Translations under genes and position numbers: made by a program | Notes under the pieces: model-generated | The model's input: only the letters and a program-made list of their open reading frames with translations | Database searches by the model: none | Told to the model about the DNA's origin: nothing | In this document: positions 27,453 through 37,219 of the stretch, piece after piece | How the letters are laid out: each line of letters opens with the position of its first letter | How positions within the stretch are numbered: the stretch's first letter is position 1 | Source: Acidobacteriota bacterium | Lineage (GTDB): Bacteria; Acidobacteriota; Terriglobia; Terriglobales; Acidobacteriaceae | Reading direction: 5' to 3' | Assembly (NCBI GenBank): GCA_021813745.1 | Contig: JAKAJO010000134.1 | Span: 1-64,000 of the forward strand | DNA length: 64,000 nucleotides

Positions 27453-27544
27453 ATTCTCGCTTGTGCGTGCGACTCCGGAAGGGAAGAGCAGCTTCGTTCT
27501 GAAGTTGTCTCTTCCTCGCCGCTGCCCGGCATCTCTTGCCCGGC

Positions 27545-28123
27545 TCAACCCGCTTGCGGGCGCGTCTTCAGCCGTGTGTAGAGCCAAGCGCGCGCCATCG
27601 ACCACTCACGTTCCACGGTGCGCACGGAAACCCCCAGCACTTCGGCCGTCTCTTCCACCGTCAGCCCGCCAAAGAAGCGCATCTCGACAATCCTCTCCTG
27701 CCGTGCATCCAAAGTAGACAGTTCATTCAGCGCGTCGTTGACGGCGAGCACGCCGGCAGGTTGATCGGTTCGAATCGCGTGGATATCCATTAGCGTGTCA
27801 ATTTCCTGTGCGCCGCCGCGCTTGGCCGCCAGCCGCGCACGCGCGTGGTCTGTCAGGATGCGCCGCATCAGTTGTGCGGCGATCGCATAGAAATGAGCGC
27901 GATTCTTGAAGTTGGGCTCTCGCTGCTGCACCAGCTTGAGATAGACCTCGTGCACCAGCGCCGTTGGTTGCAGCGTGTGATTTGCCCGCTCCTGCCGCAT
28001 CGACTGGTTCGCCCGGCGATGCAGCTCCTCGTAGACCAGCGGCATCAGGCGGCCAATTACGCTCTTGTCCCCGCTCGAAAGGCGGGTCAGCAAAGCAGTG
28101 ACTTCGTTCGGCGAGGCCTCCAT
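27545..28123 (-). CDS. ECF-like RNA polymerase sigma factor
   Basis: The track ORF runs into the kinase gene; I choose the ATG at 28123 (MEASPNEV), preceded by GGAG, giving 192 residues. Region 2 (MPLVYEELHRRANQSMRQER, LQPTALVHEVYLKL) and region 4 (RIVEMRFFGGLTVEETAEVLGVSVRTVEREW) are clear. It belongs to the ECF-like group common in Acidobacteria and Planctomycetes, usually paired with a Ser/Thr kinase. The kinase gene lies directly upstream on the same strand, so the kinase may control it by phosphorylation. Confidence 0.88.
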   Translation of the reverse strand: MEASPNEVTALLTRLSSGDKSVIGRLMPLVYEELHRRANQSMRQERANHTLQPTALVHEVYLKLVQQREPNFKNRAHFYAIAAQLMRRILTDHARARLAAKRGGAQEIDTLMDIHAIRTDQPAGVLAVNDALNELSTLDARQERIVEMRFFGGLTVEETAEVLGVSVRTVEREWSMARAWLYTRLKTRPQAG

Positions 28124-28217
28124 GGGCGCTGGGCTCCACTCAAAATGAAAGGGACTGCCAATCATTTTATCGCGGTCGCGGCTGTCAGATCCTGCCGCTC
28201 GCGCCAGCGGTAGCGGC

Positions 28218-31200
28218 TCAGTGCAGGCCGCGATACTCCGCCTCCGCTTCTTGCCGCAGCCGGAATCCCGGTTGGGCATCCTTCCACAGCGCGAACAGAT
28301 CCTGATACGCCGTCTTGCTCGCCGCGATGTCATGGGACTGTGCCAACGCGCGCGCAAGTCCCAATTGCGCCAGCGCCGACGTCGGACAGTTCAGCACCAG
28401 TCCCCGGTGGCTTAGAATCTGCCGAAAAGCATCCGCTGCCGGCTGCGGCTGGCGCTCGGCAAGCAGCGCTTCGCCGCGCACATACGCCGCGTCCATGCAC
28501 TGTCCAGGCGTAAAAATGCCCAGATCGTACGGATCGGTGCCCTGCAGGTCTTCGACGGCCTGCGCAAAATTTCCCTGCGCATACGCAATGTGTGCTCGCA
28601 GAATCGGCGCCCAATAGGACTGGATCAGCGTATCAACTGGCCGCTCCGCGCTCACCGCGCGCAACAGCGTCTGTGCCAGTCCCGTCTCGCTCGCTTGCGC
28701 CGCAGCCAGCGCAGTCAGTACTTGCACGTCACTTCCCCTCGCGGCCTTGGGATTCGCGGTCGCCTGGGCAATGAGCCGCCTCGCCACCGCAGGCCGGCCC
28801 AATTCCGCCTGCCGCACCGCCTCTTCGGCCAGCCACGTTGCACTCGTCTCCGGTGCGCCGCTGCGCAGCGCCACAGCGCCAGCCTTCGACGCATACTCCA
28901 TGCCCGCGTCGGGCCTCCCGGCTCGATCTTCGGTCGCCGCCTGTTGCGCCAGCAGCGTATCTTCCACACCGGGAAACTGTGCCGCTCCTGCCAGCAACTT
29001 GCTGATCGTGGCAGTGTCTTCCAGATAGAAAGCCAGCTCGTATTCATCCAGTTGGATATTGACATCGTGCAGATTCAGTTGCGTTGCCTGGTCCAGGACC
29101 GCGCGCGCCTCATCCGGCTTTTCCACGGCCAGAAAGTACTGCGCCAGGTTGCCGTAACTTGGCGAAAGCCCCGGAATCTCACGAATCGCGCGACGTTGCA
29201 GGTCGATCGCTTTGTCGTACTGGCCGGTGAATGCGTAGTCCACGCTCAGGTTGATCGTCCACGCCATGTCGTGCGGGTACGCCTTGGCCCACTCTTCGTA
29301 GGTCTCCATCTCCTTGTCGATCTGGCCCGTTACAAAGCCGTAATAGTGCGAAACAATGTAATAACGCTCCCACTCCGTCACCCGATCGCGCCGGTCAAAT
29401 GCCTGCCGCATTGCTTCATTGGCGCGCTGCGTCTCGCCCATGTTGCCGTATACCGTGCCCAGCCGTGCATAGGCCATTGCAAAGTTGGGATCAATCTCCG
29501 TGGCCCGCTGGAAGTAGGGAAGTGCCGCTGCTTCGCCACGCTCGTTCCATACCTCGGTCCCCTGCGCAAACGCGGTCACTGCCTCAAACGACGGCGTTGT
29601 CGCTTCTACCAGAGGCACATCATACTTGCGGATTGACTCGTGCGGCTCGCCCAGCATCGGACGCATCTCTTCCGTCGTCCGATCCAGGGCCTCCAGTACG
29701 GAGTCGCGAAATTCTACCGGTGTCTGGCGCGAGGCCATCTGCTTGCCTGTGGCGCACTGGATCGCGCGCAGTCCCACCGTGTAACCCTTGGCATTATTCG
29801 CAATGAATCCCTGGAGCACCACCTGGCCCGCTTCCCGTTGGCACACTTCCAGTGCCACCTGTTCGGTCAGATGCTGGCGCGCAGGCATGCCCATATACTG
29901 AAGGGCGCTCCGAATTTTCTGCTCCGGCATCAGCGTCAGATAAGGTGTCTGCTGCAGCTTTGCCGCCAGCGCAACATTCAACGATTGGTCAAAGGCCGGT
30001 TCCCCGGTCGTGTTCACAAAGTCCGCCAGCACCACGGTCAGCTCTCCTGCGTCTGCTGCTTTCCGATGTAATCGACGGATCCCGATTACTCCGCCCACAG
30101 TCAGCAGCGCGGCCACCACGCCCAGAGCGGAGGCTAATCGCCTGTGCCGCACAATGCGCGCAGGCATCTCCGTTCTCCAGCGCGACATCCTGCTTTCCCT
30201 CGGATGTACGTGCTCAATTGCCTGCAATGCCGCATCAAACTCGGCCGCAGAGGCCAACCGCTTTGCAGGATTTCGCTCCAGGCTTCGCGTGATCAATGCA
30301 TCCCAACCCGCGTTCAGCTCCGGCCTGCTCCTGCGCGGTGTTGGTGCCGATTCTGTCAGCCGGCGCAGGGCCGCGTACAGGGGCGTCTCCGCGTCAAATG
30401 CCCGCACCCCCGTCAACATCTGGTACGCCACCAGGCCCAGCGCATACACATCCGATGCCGCGGAAAGATCCTTGCCCTCAATCTGCTCCGGCGACATGTA
30501 CTCTGGCGTCCCAAACGCAACTTGCCCGCTCGCTGTCCACGTCATCGACGACCGCGTATCGCCGCGCAGGGCCATCCCAAAGTCGGTGATCACCGCGCGA
30601 ACCGTGCCCTGCCGTCCCGGTTCCAGAATGATGTTGCCCGGCTTCAAATCCCGGTGCAGAATCCCCGCTGCGTGCGCCGCTTCAAGGGCGGATGCCAATT
30701 GATGCAAAATGACAATCGCGTCAGATTCAGGCAGCTTGCCCACTCGCTGCAGCCGCTCGGAAAGCGTCTCGCCTTGCAGCAGCTCCATCGTCAAAAACAG
30801 AACATCGACTCCTTCCTTGTTGTGGTGGAAGATGTCGAAGATGCGGCAGACATTCGGATGGGTCACCTGCTTGGCCAGGTGGACCTCGCGCCGGAAACGG
30901 TTCAGCACGCCGGGTAGATCCGCAATCTCCGGACGAATTACCTTGATCGCCACCGGCATGTGCAGTTCAAGATCTTCCGCCTCATAGACCTCGCCCATGC
31001 CGCCCCTGGCGCGAAACAACAGGACTTTGAAGCGGCTCGCCAGCACCGTCCCCACGGCAATACGCCCCGCGGACGAGCCATTCACGAGTGCGGAAGCGTG
31101 CAGCGCCTGTGGATCCAGAAAGCTGCCTGCCTCGTCATGCGCGTGCAGAAGCTCCTTCAGCGCGCCAGTCAATTCCGGCGAAAGCGCCTGCTCGTCGAGG

Positions 31201-31286
31201 AATCTCAGACGAGATGCGGCATCCATCTCGATCATGGATTGAAACAGCGACTTGACCCTGGACCAATCCTGGGACCCTAGCTCCAT
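28218..31286 (-). CDS. Membrane Ser/Thr protein kinase with TPR repeats
   Basis: I place the start at the ATG at 31286 (MELGSQDW), the typical opening of this family; the ORF extends to 31394 and ATG 31340 is possible. The cytoplasmic kinase domain (~residues 75-340) has a Gly-rich loop (RARGGMGEVYEAED), the VAIKVI lysine, the catalytic HRDLKPGN and DFGMAL, so it should be active. One membrane helix follows (LASALGVVAALLTVGGVIGI). The C-terminal ~550 residues hold TPR repeats outside the membrane. It lies just upstream of the ECF-like sigma gene, a recurrent pairing in Acidobacteria, and likely signals to it. Confidence 0.87.
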   Translation of the reverse strand: MELGSQDWSRVKSLFQSMIEMDAASRLRFLDEQALSPELTGALKELLHAHDEAGSFLDPQALHASALVNGSSAGRIAVGTVLASRFKVLLFRARGGMGEVYEAEDLELHMPVAIKVIRPEIADLPGVLNRFRREVHLAKQVTHPNVCRIFDIFHHNKEGVDVLFLTMELLQGETLSERLQRVGKLPESDAIVILHQLASALEAAHAAGILHRDLKPGNIILEPGRQGTVRAVITDFGMALRGDTRSSMTWTASGQVAFGTPEYMSPEQIEGKDLSAASDVYALGLVAYQMLTGVRAFDAETPLYAALRRLTESAPTPRRSRPELNAGWDALITRSLERNPAKRLASAAEFDAALQAIEHVHPRESRMSRWRTEMPARIVRHRRLASALGVVAALLTVGGVIGIRRLHRKAADAGELTVVLADFVNTTGEPAFDQSLNVALAAKLQQTPYLTLMPEQKIRSALQYMGMPARQHLTEQVALEVCQREAGQVVLQGFIANNAKGYTVGLRAIQCATGKQMASRQTPVEFRDSVLEALDRTTEEMRPMLGEPHESIRKYDVPLVEATTPSFEAVTAFAQGTEVWNERGEAAALPYFQRATEIDPNFAMAYARLGTVYGNMGETQRANEAMRQAFDRRDRVTEWERYYIVSHYYGFVTGQIDKEMETYEEWAKAYPHDMAWTINLSVDYAFTGQYDKAIDLQRRAIREIPGLSPSYGNLAQYFLAVEKPDEARAVLDQATQLNLHDVNIQLDEYELAFYLEDTATISKLLAGAAQFPGVEDTLLAQQAATEDRAGRPDAGMEYASKAGAVALRSGAPETSATWLAEEAVRQAELGRPAVARRLIAQATANPKAARGSDVQVLTALAAAQASETGLAQTLLRAVSAERPVDTLIQSYWAPILRAHIAYAQGNFAQAVEDLQGTDPYDLGIFTPGQCMDAAYVRGEALLAERQPQPAADAFRQILSHRGLVLNCPTSALAQLGLARALAQSHDIAASKTAYQDLFALWKDAQPGFRLRQEAEAEYRGLH

Positions 31287-31565
31287 CGCAACGTTCCGGC
31301 GCGCCTGCTTCTGGGGTGAATTAGGAACACTAAACTGCATCTCACCTGCTTTGTCAAGAATTGCCACCGCGCCACGTGCGAACCCACCCAGCAACGCGCA
31401 GTCTTGCCGTCCGTTACTTTTGTGCTTCCTCCCCGCAATTCAACCCCCTTTTCCACTGGCGGACTTTACTTCACTTTTCCGCGTACCACCTCAGAGATGC
31501 ACAGGACCAGACGCAATCGATGCGTTGGCAAAGTGCAGCTTTTCGATCTCCTGGAGGATGGTTTG

Positions 31566-34500
31566 ATGCAAAGGCTGGCGAACGGGCAAAAGACCTTGGG
31601 CATGGTCGCAGTTCTGGCGACCCTTGTGTGGTTCGGAATCACTTGTGGACTCGTGGGCTGCGGCGGAGGTTCTGCTCCCATCGGAGTGGCCATCACGCCA
31701 TCCAGCGCAACCGTTGACGGCACAGACTCGGTGAAGCTGTCGGCTTCCGTCACCAACGACTCCAAATCTGCCGGCGTGACTTGGGCTGTCACCGGAGGTT
31801 CGCTCTCCAGTCAAACCACGACATCCGCCGTCTTCACCGCGCCTGCGGCCACCAGCACCGCACAAACCGCAACCGTCACTGCCACGTCCGTTTCGGATAC
31901 CACCAAAACCCAGTCGGTGACCATCACCATTCCCGCAGCGCCCAGTGTCACAAATACCGGCCTTGCGGTGGCCACCGTCGGCACCGCATACTCCGCCTCG
32001 CTGACGGAGTCCGGCGGAATCAGCCCCTACACATGGACCCTCAGCAGCGGGACTTTGCCTGCCAGCATGACCCTGTCCTCCGCTGGCGTCCTTAGCGGAA
32101 CTCCCATGGCCACCGATGCGGGCACATATAATCTGACCTTCAAGGTCACTGACTCCGGCACACCCACGCCCCTCACTGCCACCAAGGCTCTCTCGCTCAC
32201 CATCAATCCAGCCCCCGCCATTACCTTCTCCACAACCTCTTTGGCCAATGCCACCTATAAGACGGCTTATTCGGCCACAGTCAGCGCCTCAGGCGGCGCA
32301 GGTGCGCTCACTTACAACCTCTCGACCGGGCCGCTGCCCGCAGGCCTTGCCTTGTCCACCGCCGGTGTCATCTCCGGAACGCCCACCGCAGCAGGCACCT
32401 TCCCCATCGCCATCACCGCGAGCGATGCCTTTGGCGACTCGCAGACACAGGCTCTCTCGCTCAAAGTGGTTTATCCGCCTATCGCCATTGCGCCCACCGC
32501 GCTGCCAACCGCCTACGTCAATTCCAATTACTCCCAGACCTTCACGGCGACCGGCGGCTCGGGCACGGGCTATTCCTTTGCCGTAGCCAGCGGTACCACA
32601 CTGCCGGCAGGGCTCACGCTGTCTCCTGCCGGACTTCTTTCCGGCAAGCCCACTACGTCCGGCACGCCGAGCTTCGGGGTGACCGTCACCGACTCAGCCT
32701 CCAACACCTTCACCGCAACCTATACTCTCACCATCAATCCGGCGGTGAGCATCACCACAAATACCACGCTACCCACCGCCTACGTTGGTTCGAACTACAC
32801 GCAGACCCTCGCGGCAACCGGTGGCTCCGGCTCCGGCTACACCTTTGCGGTCGCCAGCGGCTCTTCGCTGCCTGCCGGACTTGCGTTGTCGTCCGCAGGC
32901 GTTCTCTCCGGCAAGCCCACCACCGCCGGACCGGCCACCTTTGGCATCACCGTGACGGACTCGGCCTCCAACACCGCCACCGCGACCTTCAGCCTGACTA
33001 TTGCTCCCGGTGTCAGCATCAATCCCATCACGCTGCCCGCGGGCTACCAGGGTACTGCGTATCCCGGCGCCACCTTCACCGCCACCGGCGGCACTGGCAC
33101 GGGATACTCCTGGTCCTGGGCTCCAGCCAGCGGCAGCACGTTGCCCGCCGGGCTTAGCTTGTCGACTGCCGGCGCCGTTTCCGGCACGCCAACCGCAGCC
33201 GGCACTTTCAACCTTGTCGTGACCGTCACAGACTCCGCTTCCAATACGGCGTCTACCACGGTCACGCTCACTGTGCAGGCCACGCTCAGCGTCTCCAGCA
33301 CCACACTCGCTTCCGGTACGGTCAACGTCGCCTACAGCCAGACCCTCACCGCCGCCGGCGGCAGCGGCACCGGCTACACCTGGTCCACGAACTCCGCGGG
33401 CACAGCAAGCCTTGCCGCTGTGAACCTTACACTGGCGAGCACGGGCGTGATCTCCGGTACGCCGACGACGACGGGCACAGCCACCTTCACCGCGACCGTG
33501 ACTGACTCTGCGAGCCATACCGCAACCGCCACGCTTTCCATTACGGTCTACTCGGCACTGACCGTGACGACGACATCACTGCCTTCCACAGATGCCGGAG
33601 TCGCTTATGCGCAGACACTCGGCGCCGGGGGCGGCAGCGGCACCGGTTACACCTGGACCGTAACCGCAGGAGCCGCCAGCCTTACCGCAGAAAACCTTGC
33701 GATCTCTTCAACCGGTGCCATCAGCGGCACTCCATCCGCGGCCGGTACCGCCAGCTTCACCGTACAGGTCAAAGATTCCCTCGGGAACACGGCAAGCGCG
33801 AATCTCACCATCCAGGTCTACGCAGCTCTTACGCTCTCCCCGCCCAATTCGGGTGTGCCAGGACCCGGCACAGTGGGCGGCGTGTACAACTCCTCCATCG
33901 CGGCTTCGGGCGGCAGCGGAACCTACAAGTGGACCATCACCGGGCTGCCTTCCGACGGCCTCAGCGCGACCGTCTCAGGCGGAGTGGTCACCATCACCGG
34001 CACTCCCACCACGGCAACGACAGTGACCTTCACCGCGTCCGTCACCGACTCGACCACCAATCAAACAGTCGGCCCCGATACCTACAGCATCGTGGTCAGC
34101 AATCCATCTCCGCTCACGCTGCCGGCGCCCAATCCAGCCACGCTGCCTTCGGCCACGGTCAACCAGACCTACAGTGGGGTGATTCAGGCCTCTGGCGGCG
34201 CTGGCCCCTACTCCTGGACCGTGAACGGTGTTGCGGTCACCGGTGCAGGCATTGCCTTGTCGAACGGCCTCACCGCATCCAACACAGGCAATAACACGCT
34301 GCAGATTAACGGCACACCCACCACCACCACCACAGTTCCGTTGACCAATGTTGCCGTCAAGGACAACACCGGTGCTACGGCTGGTCCCACCTCCTACAGC
34401 ATTACGGTCAACACCGCAGGTTCGCAGGTCAGTGGCCAGGTCTCCCTCACGCAGAGCTGCGGCAGTTCCTCGACCGTGCCGCCCATCACGCTAAGCATCA

Positions 34501-36308
34501 ACACTTCACCGGTGCAGACCACCACCACCAACAACGGCAGCTACTCCTTCGCAAGCATTCCGAATGGCACCTACACCATCACGCCGTCCATCGCGGGAGC
34601 CAGCTCCGTCTTCTATCCGGCCACGCAATCGGTGACGGTCAACAACGGCGCCGTGACCGCCAACTTCACGGCAACCCTTGGCTACACGGTTTCCGGCAAC
34701 GTGAGTTACAGCGGAACCAGCAAGGGCCAGGTCTATCTCTTCCTCTACGGCAGTTCATCCTGCACAGGAACCGAAGAGGGAACCAGCATCACCGAGTCAA
34801 CGCTCGGCTCTGGTGGCGCGTTCACCATCCGCGGTGTGCCACCGGGTAACTTCACACTGCTTGCTGGCATGGACACCATTGGCGAGGGGCATCGCAACAC
34901 AATGGATCCGTCCGGAACCACGACCGTCTCGGTGACCAACGCGAATGTAACCGGCGCTAGCGTCACCATGACGGATCCCACGGTGACCACGCCCACTACC
35001 GGTCCCACGCTCAAGGCCATCTCCCCCACCGATCAGGGCGTCATCATCTCGTACAAGCCCATCATGAGTACCAGCGGCATCGAGACTGTCAGCTCCTACA
35101 CCGTGCAGTGGAGTACCAGTTCGTCCTTTACCAGCCCGTCTTCCGCCACCTTTACGGCCAACGGCGATAACACCAATGTCTGGATCCTGAACAACGCCAC
35201 CACCGGCATCACCGGCAGCTTCACGAACGGTACGGCTTACTACTTCCGCGCCTGCGGCAACGCGGCCGGCAGTTGCGGTTCGTGGACGGTCTGGGGCGGC
35301 AGTTCGCCTGCTGCGGTGACTGCGGGCGCGCCCTCCGGCTCCGGATACTTCACGGTAACTGGAACGGTCACGTTGCCTTCGAACATCACTCCTACGGGAC
35401 CGCTCTACGTCGGCTTCTATGACCAGAGCTCCGGCAATGCGTATGCAACAGCCATCGCAAGCCCATCCAACAGCTCAGCCAATGCCTACACGGTCCAGGT
35501 GCCGAGCGGAACGACCTATTACTTCTTCGGCGTCCTCGATCAAAACAAAAATGGCATCATGGACGCAGGAGACGTCTCCAACACAGATAGCGGCAGTACC
35601 ACCACCACCTCAGTCACAGGCAATATGACCGGCCTCAACCTCACACTATCGGGCGCCAACAGCGTCGCGACGGTCACCACCTACAACATGCAATCCACGA
35701 ACAGCGGAGGCAGCAGCACCTCGTATGCGCTGAACTTCAATGTGCGTGAGCACGCCAAGCTTCCGGTCTCGGTCACGCTCACGGCTGGTCCGAATGTGCT
35801 CTCTCCGCTCGACATTGCTCATTGCAGCGGTTGCAACAACGCCGGCTATGACTACTTCATCAACATCGCCAATGCACAGCCAACGGTGGGCGACACCTAC
35901 AGCTTCCTCGTCACCTACAGCGACGGCACCTCGGAAACCATCACCGCATCGGTCACCGGTCTGCTTACGAACTTCGCTACTGCGCTCTCGCCCTCCGGCA
36001 GCGTGCCGGGCGACACGACACCTACCTTCACCTGGACCGACCCGGCGAACGCCAGCAACTACACCTACCAGTTCTACATGAGCGATAACAACGGCAACAC
36101 GATCTGGCAGATTCCCGGCAACAATTCGAATCTGCTTGGATTCCCAAGCACAATCACCTCCATCACCTGGGGCACCGATCCTACAGGCGACAGCAGCAAC
36201 ACGCCTTCGGTTCCGAACCTCACAACCGGCACAACCTACAATTGGCAGATCAACGTCCAGGACAGCAATGGTAATGTAGCCCAGCAGCTGGTCTCGATGA
36301 CCCCCTGA
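31566..36308 (+). CDS. Giant lipoprotein with about nine putative-Ig (He_PIG) repeats
   Basis: The ATG at 31566 has a GGAGG ribosome site and opens a lipoprotein signal (LGMVAVLATLVWFG...LVGCGGG), so it replaces the track start at 31404. The 1580-residue product begins with a BIG-like domain (ITPSSATVDGTDSVKLSASV). About nine repeats follow, each with an opening like VGxxYSQTLxATGGSGxGY and an ending like SSAGVLSGTPTTAGT. Two carboxypeptidase-regulatory-like domains (VSGQVSLT, VSGNVSYSG) and fibronectin-like segments follow. It is probably a cell-surface adhesin or scaffold. Very high Thr/Ser content and tandem DNA repeats make it prone to length change. Confidence 0.83.
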   Translation: MQRLANGQKTLGMVAVLATLVWFGITCGLVGCGGGSAPIGVAITPSSATVDGTDSVKLSASVTNDSKSAGVTWAVTGGSLSSQTTTSAVFTAPAATSTAQTATVTATSVSDTTKTQSVTITIPAAPSVTNTGLAVATVGTAYSASLTESGGISPYTWTLSSGTLPASMTLSSAGVLSGTPMATDAGTYNLTFKVTDSGTPTPLTATKALSLTINPAPAITFSTTSLANATYKTAYSATVSASGGAGALTYNLSTGPLPAGLALSTAGVISGTPTAAGTFPIAITASDAFGDSQTQALSLKVVYPPIAIAPTALPTAYVNSNYSQTFTATGGSGTGYSFAVASGTTLPAGLTLSPAGLLSGKPTTSGTPSFGVTVTDSASNTFTATYTLTINPAVSITTNTTLPTAYVGSNYTQTLAATGGSGSGYTFAVASGSSLPAGLALSSAGVLSGKPTTAGPATFGITVTDSASNTATATFSLTIAPGVSINPITLPAGYQGTAYPGATFTATGGTGTGYSWSWAPASGSTLPAGLSLSTAGAVSGTPTAAGTFNLVVTVTDSASNTASTTVTLTVQATLSVSSTTLASGTVNVAYSQTLTAAGGSGTGYTWSTNSAGTASLAAVNLTLASTGVISGTPTTTGTATFTATVTDSASHTATATLSITVYSALTVTTTSLPSTDAGVAYAQTLGAGGGSGTGYTWTVTAGAASLTAENLAISSTGAISGTPSAAGTASFTVQVKDSLGNTASANLTIQVYAALTLSPPNSGVPGPGTVGGVYNSSIAASGGSGTYKWTITGLPSDGLSATVSGGVVTITGTPTTATTVTFTASVTDSTTNQTVGPDTYSIVVSNPSPLTLPAPNPATLPSATVNQTYSGVIQASGGAGPYSWTVNGVAVTGAGIALSNGLTASNTGNNTLQINGTPTTTTTVPLTNVAVKDNTGATAGPTSYSITVNTAGSQVSGQVSLTQSCGSSSTVPPITLSINTSPVQTTTTNNGSYSFASIPNGTYTITPSIAGASSVFYPATQSVTVNNGAVTANFTATLGYTVSGNVSYSGTSKGQVYLFLYGSSSCTGTEEGTSITESTLGSGGAFTIRGVPPGNFTLLAGMDTIGEGHRNTMDPSGTTTVSVTNANVTGASVTMTDPTVTTPTTGPTLKAISPTDQGVIISYKPIMSTSGIETVSSYTVQWSTSSSFTSPSSATFTANGDNTNVWILNNATTGITGSFTNGTAYYFRACGNAAGSCGSWTVWGGSSPAAVTAGAPSGSGYFTVTGTVTLPSNITPTGPLYVGFYDQSSGNAYATAIASPSNSSANAYTVQVPSGTTYYFFGVLDQNKNGIMDAGDVSNTDSGSTTTTSVTGNMTGLNLTLSGANSVATVTTYNMQSTNSGGSSTSYALNFNVREHAKLPVSVTLTAGPNVLSPLDIAHCSGCNNAGYDYFINIANAQPTVGDTYSFLVTYSDGTSETITASVTGLLTNFATALSPSGSVPGDTTPTFTWTDPANASNYTYQFYMSDNNGNTIWQIPGNNSNLLGFPSTITSITWGTDPTGDSSNTPSVPNLTTGTTYNWQINVQDSNGNVAQQLVSMTP

Positions 36309-36348
36309 GGGTTCGCACGACGGAAAGAAAACCTGCCGCAGTAAAGTT

Positions 36349-36385
36349 CCGGCGCAGCAGTGACAGGCTGCGCCGGGCTTTGTTT
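36349..36385 (+). terminator. Rho-independent terminator after the Ig-repeat lipoprotein
   Basis: A perfect 10-bp stem (CCGGCGCAGC/GCTGCGCCGG) with an 8-base loop is followed by GCTTTGTTTG. It lies 40 bases after the stop codon. Confidence 0.75.
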
Positions 36386-36512
36386 GCATCAATCCATTCG
36401 CCACAGCCGCAGGTGTACACCGTATCTTCCAGCTCGTTTGACGCGGCCCGTCAAGGTGCAAGAATGTCCCCATCAATAAGTCAATAACGATGCGAGCGGC
36501 TCTCGCGCTGTT

Positions 36513-37133
36513 TCATTCGGTGCCACGCAACGGGAAGAGTGCGTCAAAGATTCTCCCAAGAATTCGCTGCAGTCCCCGCTCCGAAAGGAGACCCGGCTCA
36601 AAGTGGCTTTCGAGGATTAGCCCAGAAAGAATCGGCCCCAACGCCACAATCGCCAGTTCATTGTCCATCTTTTCCTCCCCGCTTAGCGGTCCAAAGATTC
36701 CTTCCTCGTCCGCTTCCCATCGCGGCCCCTTCGCAAGCTCAAACGCCTTGCGAAACCGCTTCTTCCACTCCGGGTGACGTAGCGCAAAAAGCTTGAACTC
36801 CATCGTCAGAATCGGCCAGGCCTTGTCCTCCAGAAGCTCCATGAAAAAATCGCGAAAGGCGTCCATGCTTTCCTTCTGCGTCCTGCATTGCTTCAGTCTC
36901 GCCACCAGCCGCTCAACATACGCCCGCGTCCGGTTCTCAAAGAGCGCCAGAAACAGATCCTCTTTGCTCTTGAAGTGCGTATAGACCGCGCCCTTGCTGC
37001 GCCCCGCCGCAGCCGCAATCGCATCCAGCTGAGCGGCCTCATATCCGTCCCGCACAAAAACCTTCTCCGCGGCATCCAGCAGTCGCGCCTGCGTCTCTCG
37101 GGTTCGAAGCTGTTGTTTCCCCAGCGTTTCCAT
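36513..37133 (-). CDS. TetR-family transcriptional repressor of the efflux module
   Basis: The ATG at 37133 (METLGKQQ) has GAGG upstream at 8 bases, so it is preferred to the GTG at 37139; the product is 206 residues. The N-terminal helix-turn-helix is typical: RLLDAAEKVFVRDGYEAAQLDAIAAAAGRSKGAVYTHFKSKEDLF. The C-terminus is the variable ligand-binding part. It is divergent from the HlyD/DHA2 genes and separated by ~86 bases that carry a likely TetR operator inside the efflux promoter. It probably represses that pump until an inducer binds. Confidence 0.9.
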   Translation of the reverse strand: METLGKQQLRTRETQARLLDAAEKVFVRDGYEAAQLDAIAAAAGRSKGAVYTHFKSKEDLFLALFENRTRAYVERLVARLKQCRTQKESMDAFRDFFMELLEDKAWPILTMEFKLFALRHPEWKKRFRKAFELAKGPRWEADEEGIFGPLSGEEKMDNELAIVALGPILSGLILESHFEPGLLSERGLQRILGRIFDALFPLRGTE

Positions 37134-37184
37134 CCGCACGTCCTCGCTTGCAGCACCATTCTACCGGGCCGCCATTTTCTCATG

Positions 37185-37213
37185 TTGACAGCAAACTGAC
37201 TGGTCGGTATGTT
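37185..37213 (+). promoter_or_regulatory. Strong sigma70-type promoter of the efflux operon, apparently leaderless
   Basis: TTGACA (37185-37190) and TATGTT (37208-37213) are spaced 17 bases apart. The expected transcription start, about seven bases after the -10, falls on the A of the ATG at 37220. No ribosome site lies before this ATG. The mRNA may therefore begin at the start codon. Confidence 0.65.
37195..37208. promoter_or_regulatory. Candidate TetR operator between -35 and -10
   Basis: ACTGACTGGTCGGT is an imperfect palindrome of the AC-GAC-N2-GTC-GT type, common for TetR-family sites. It fills the spacer between -35 and -10, so a bound repressor would block polymerase. Confidence 0.6.
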
Positions 37214-37219
37214 TTGAGT

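Noticed and set aside
36438-36454. TTGACG-N5-CGTCAA inverted repeat between the lipoprotein and tetR
   Set aside because: It is perfect but short and lies in a convergent gap without a promoter; probably chance or part of transcription ending.
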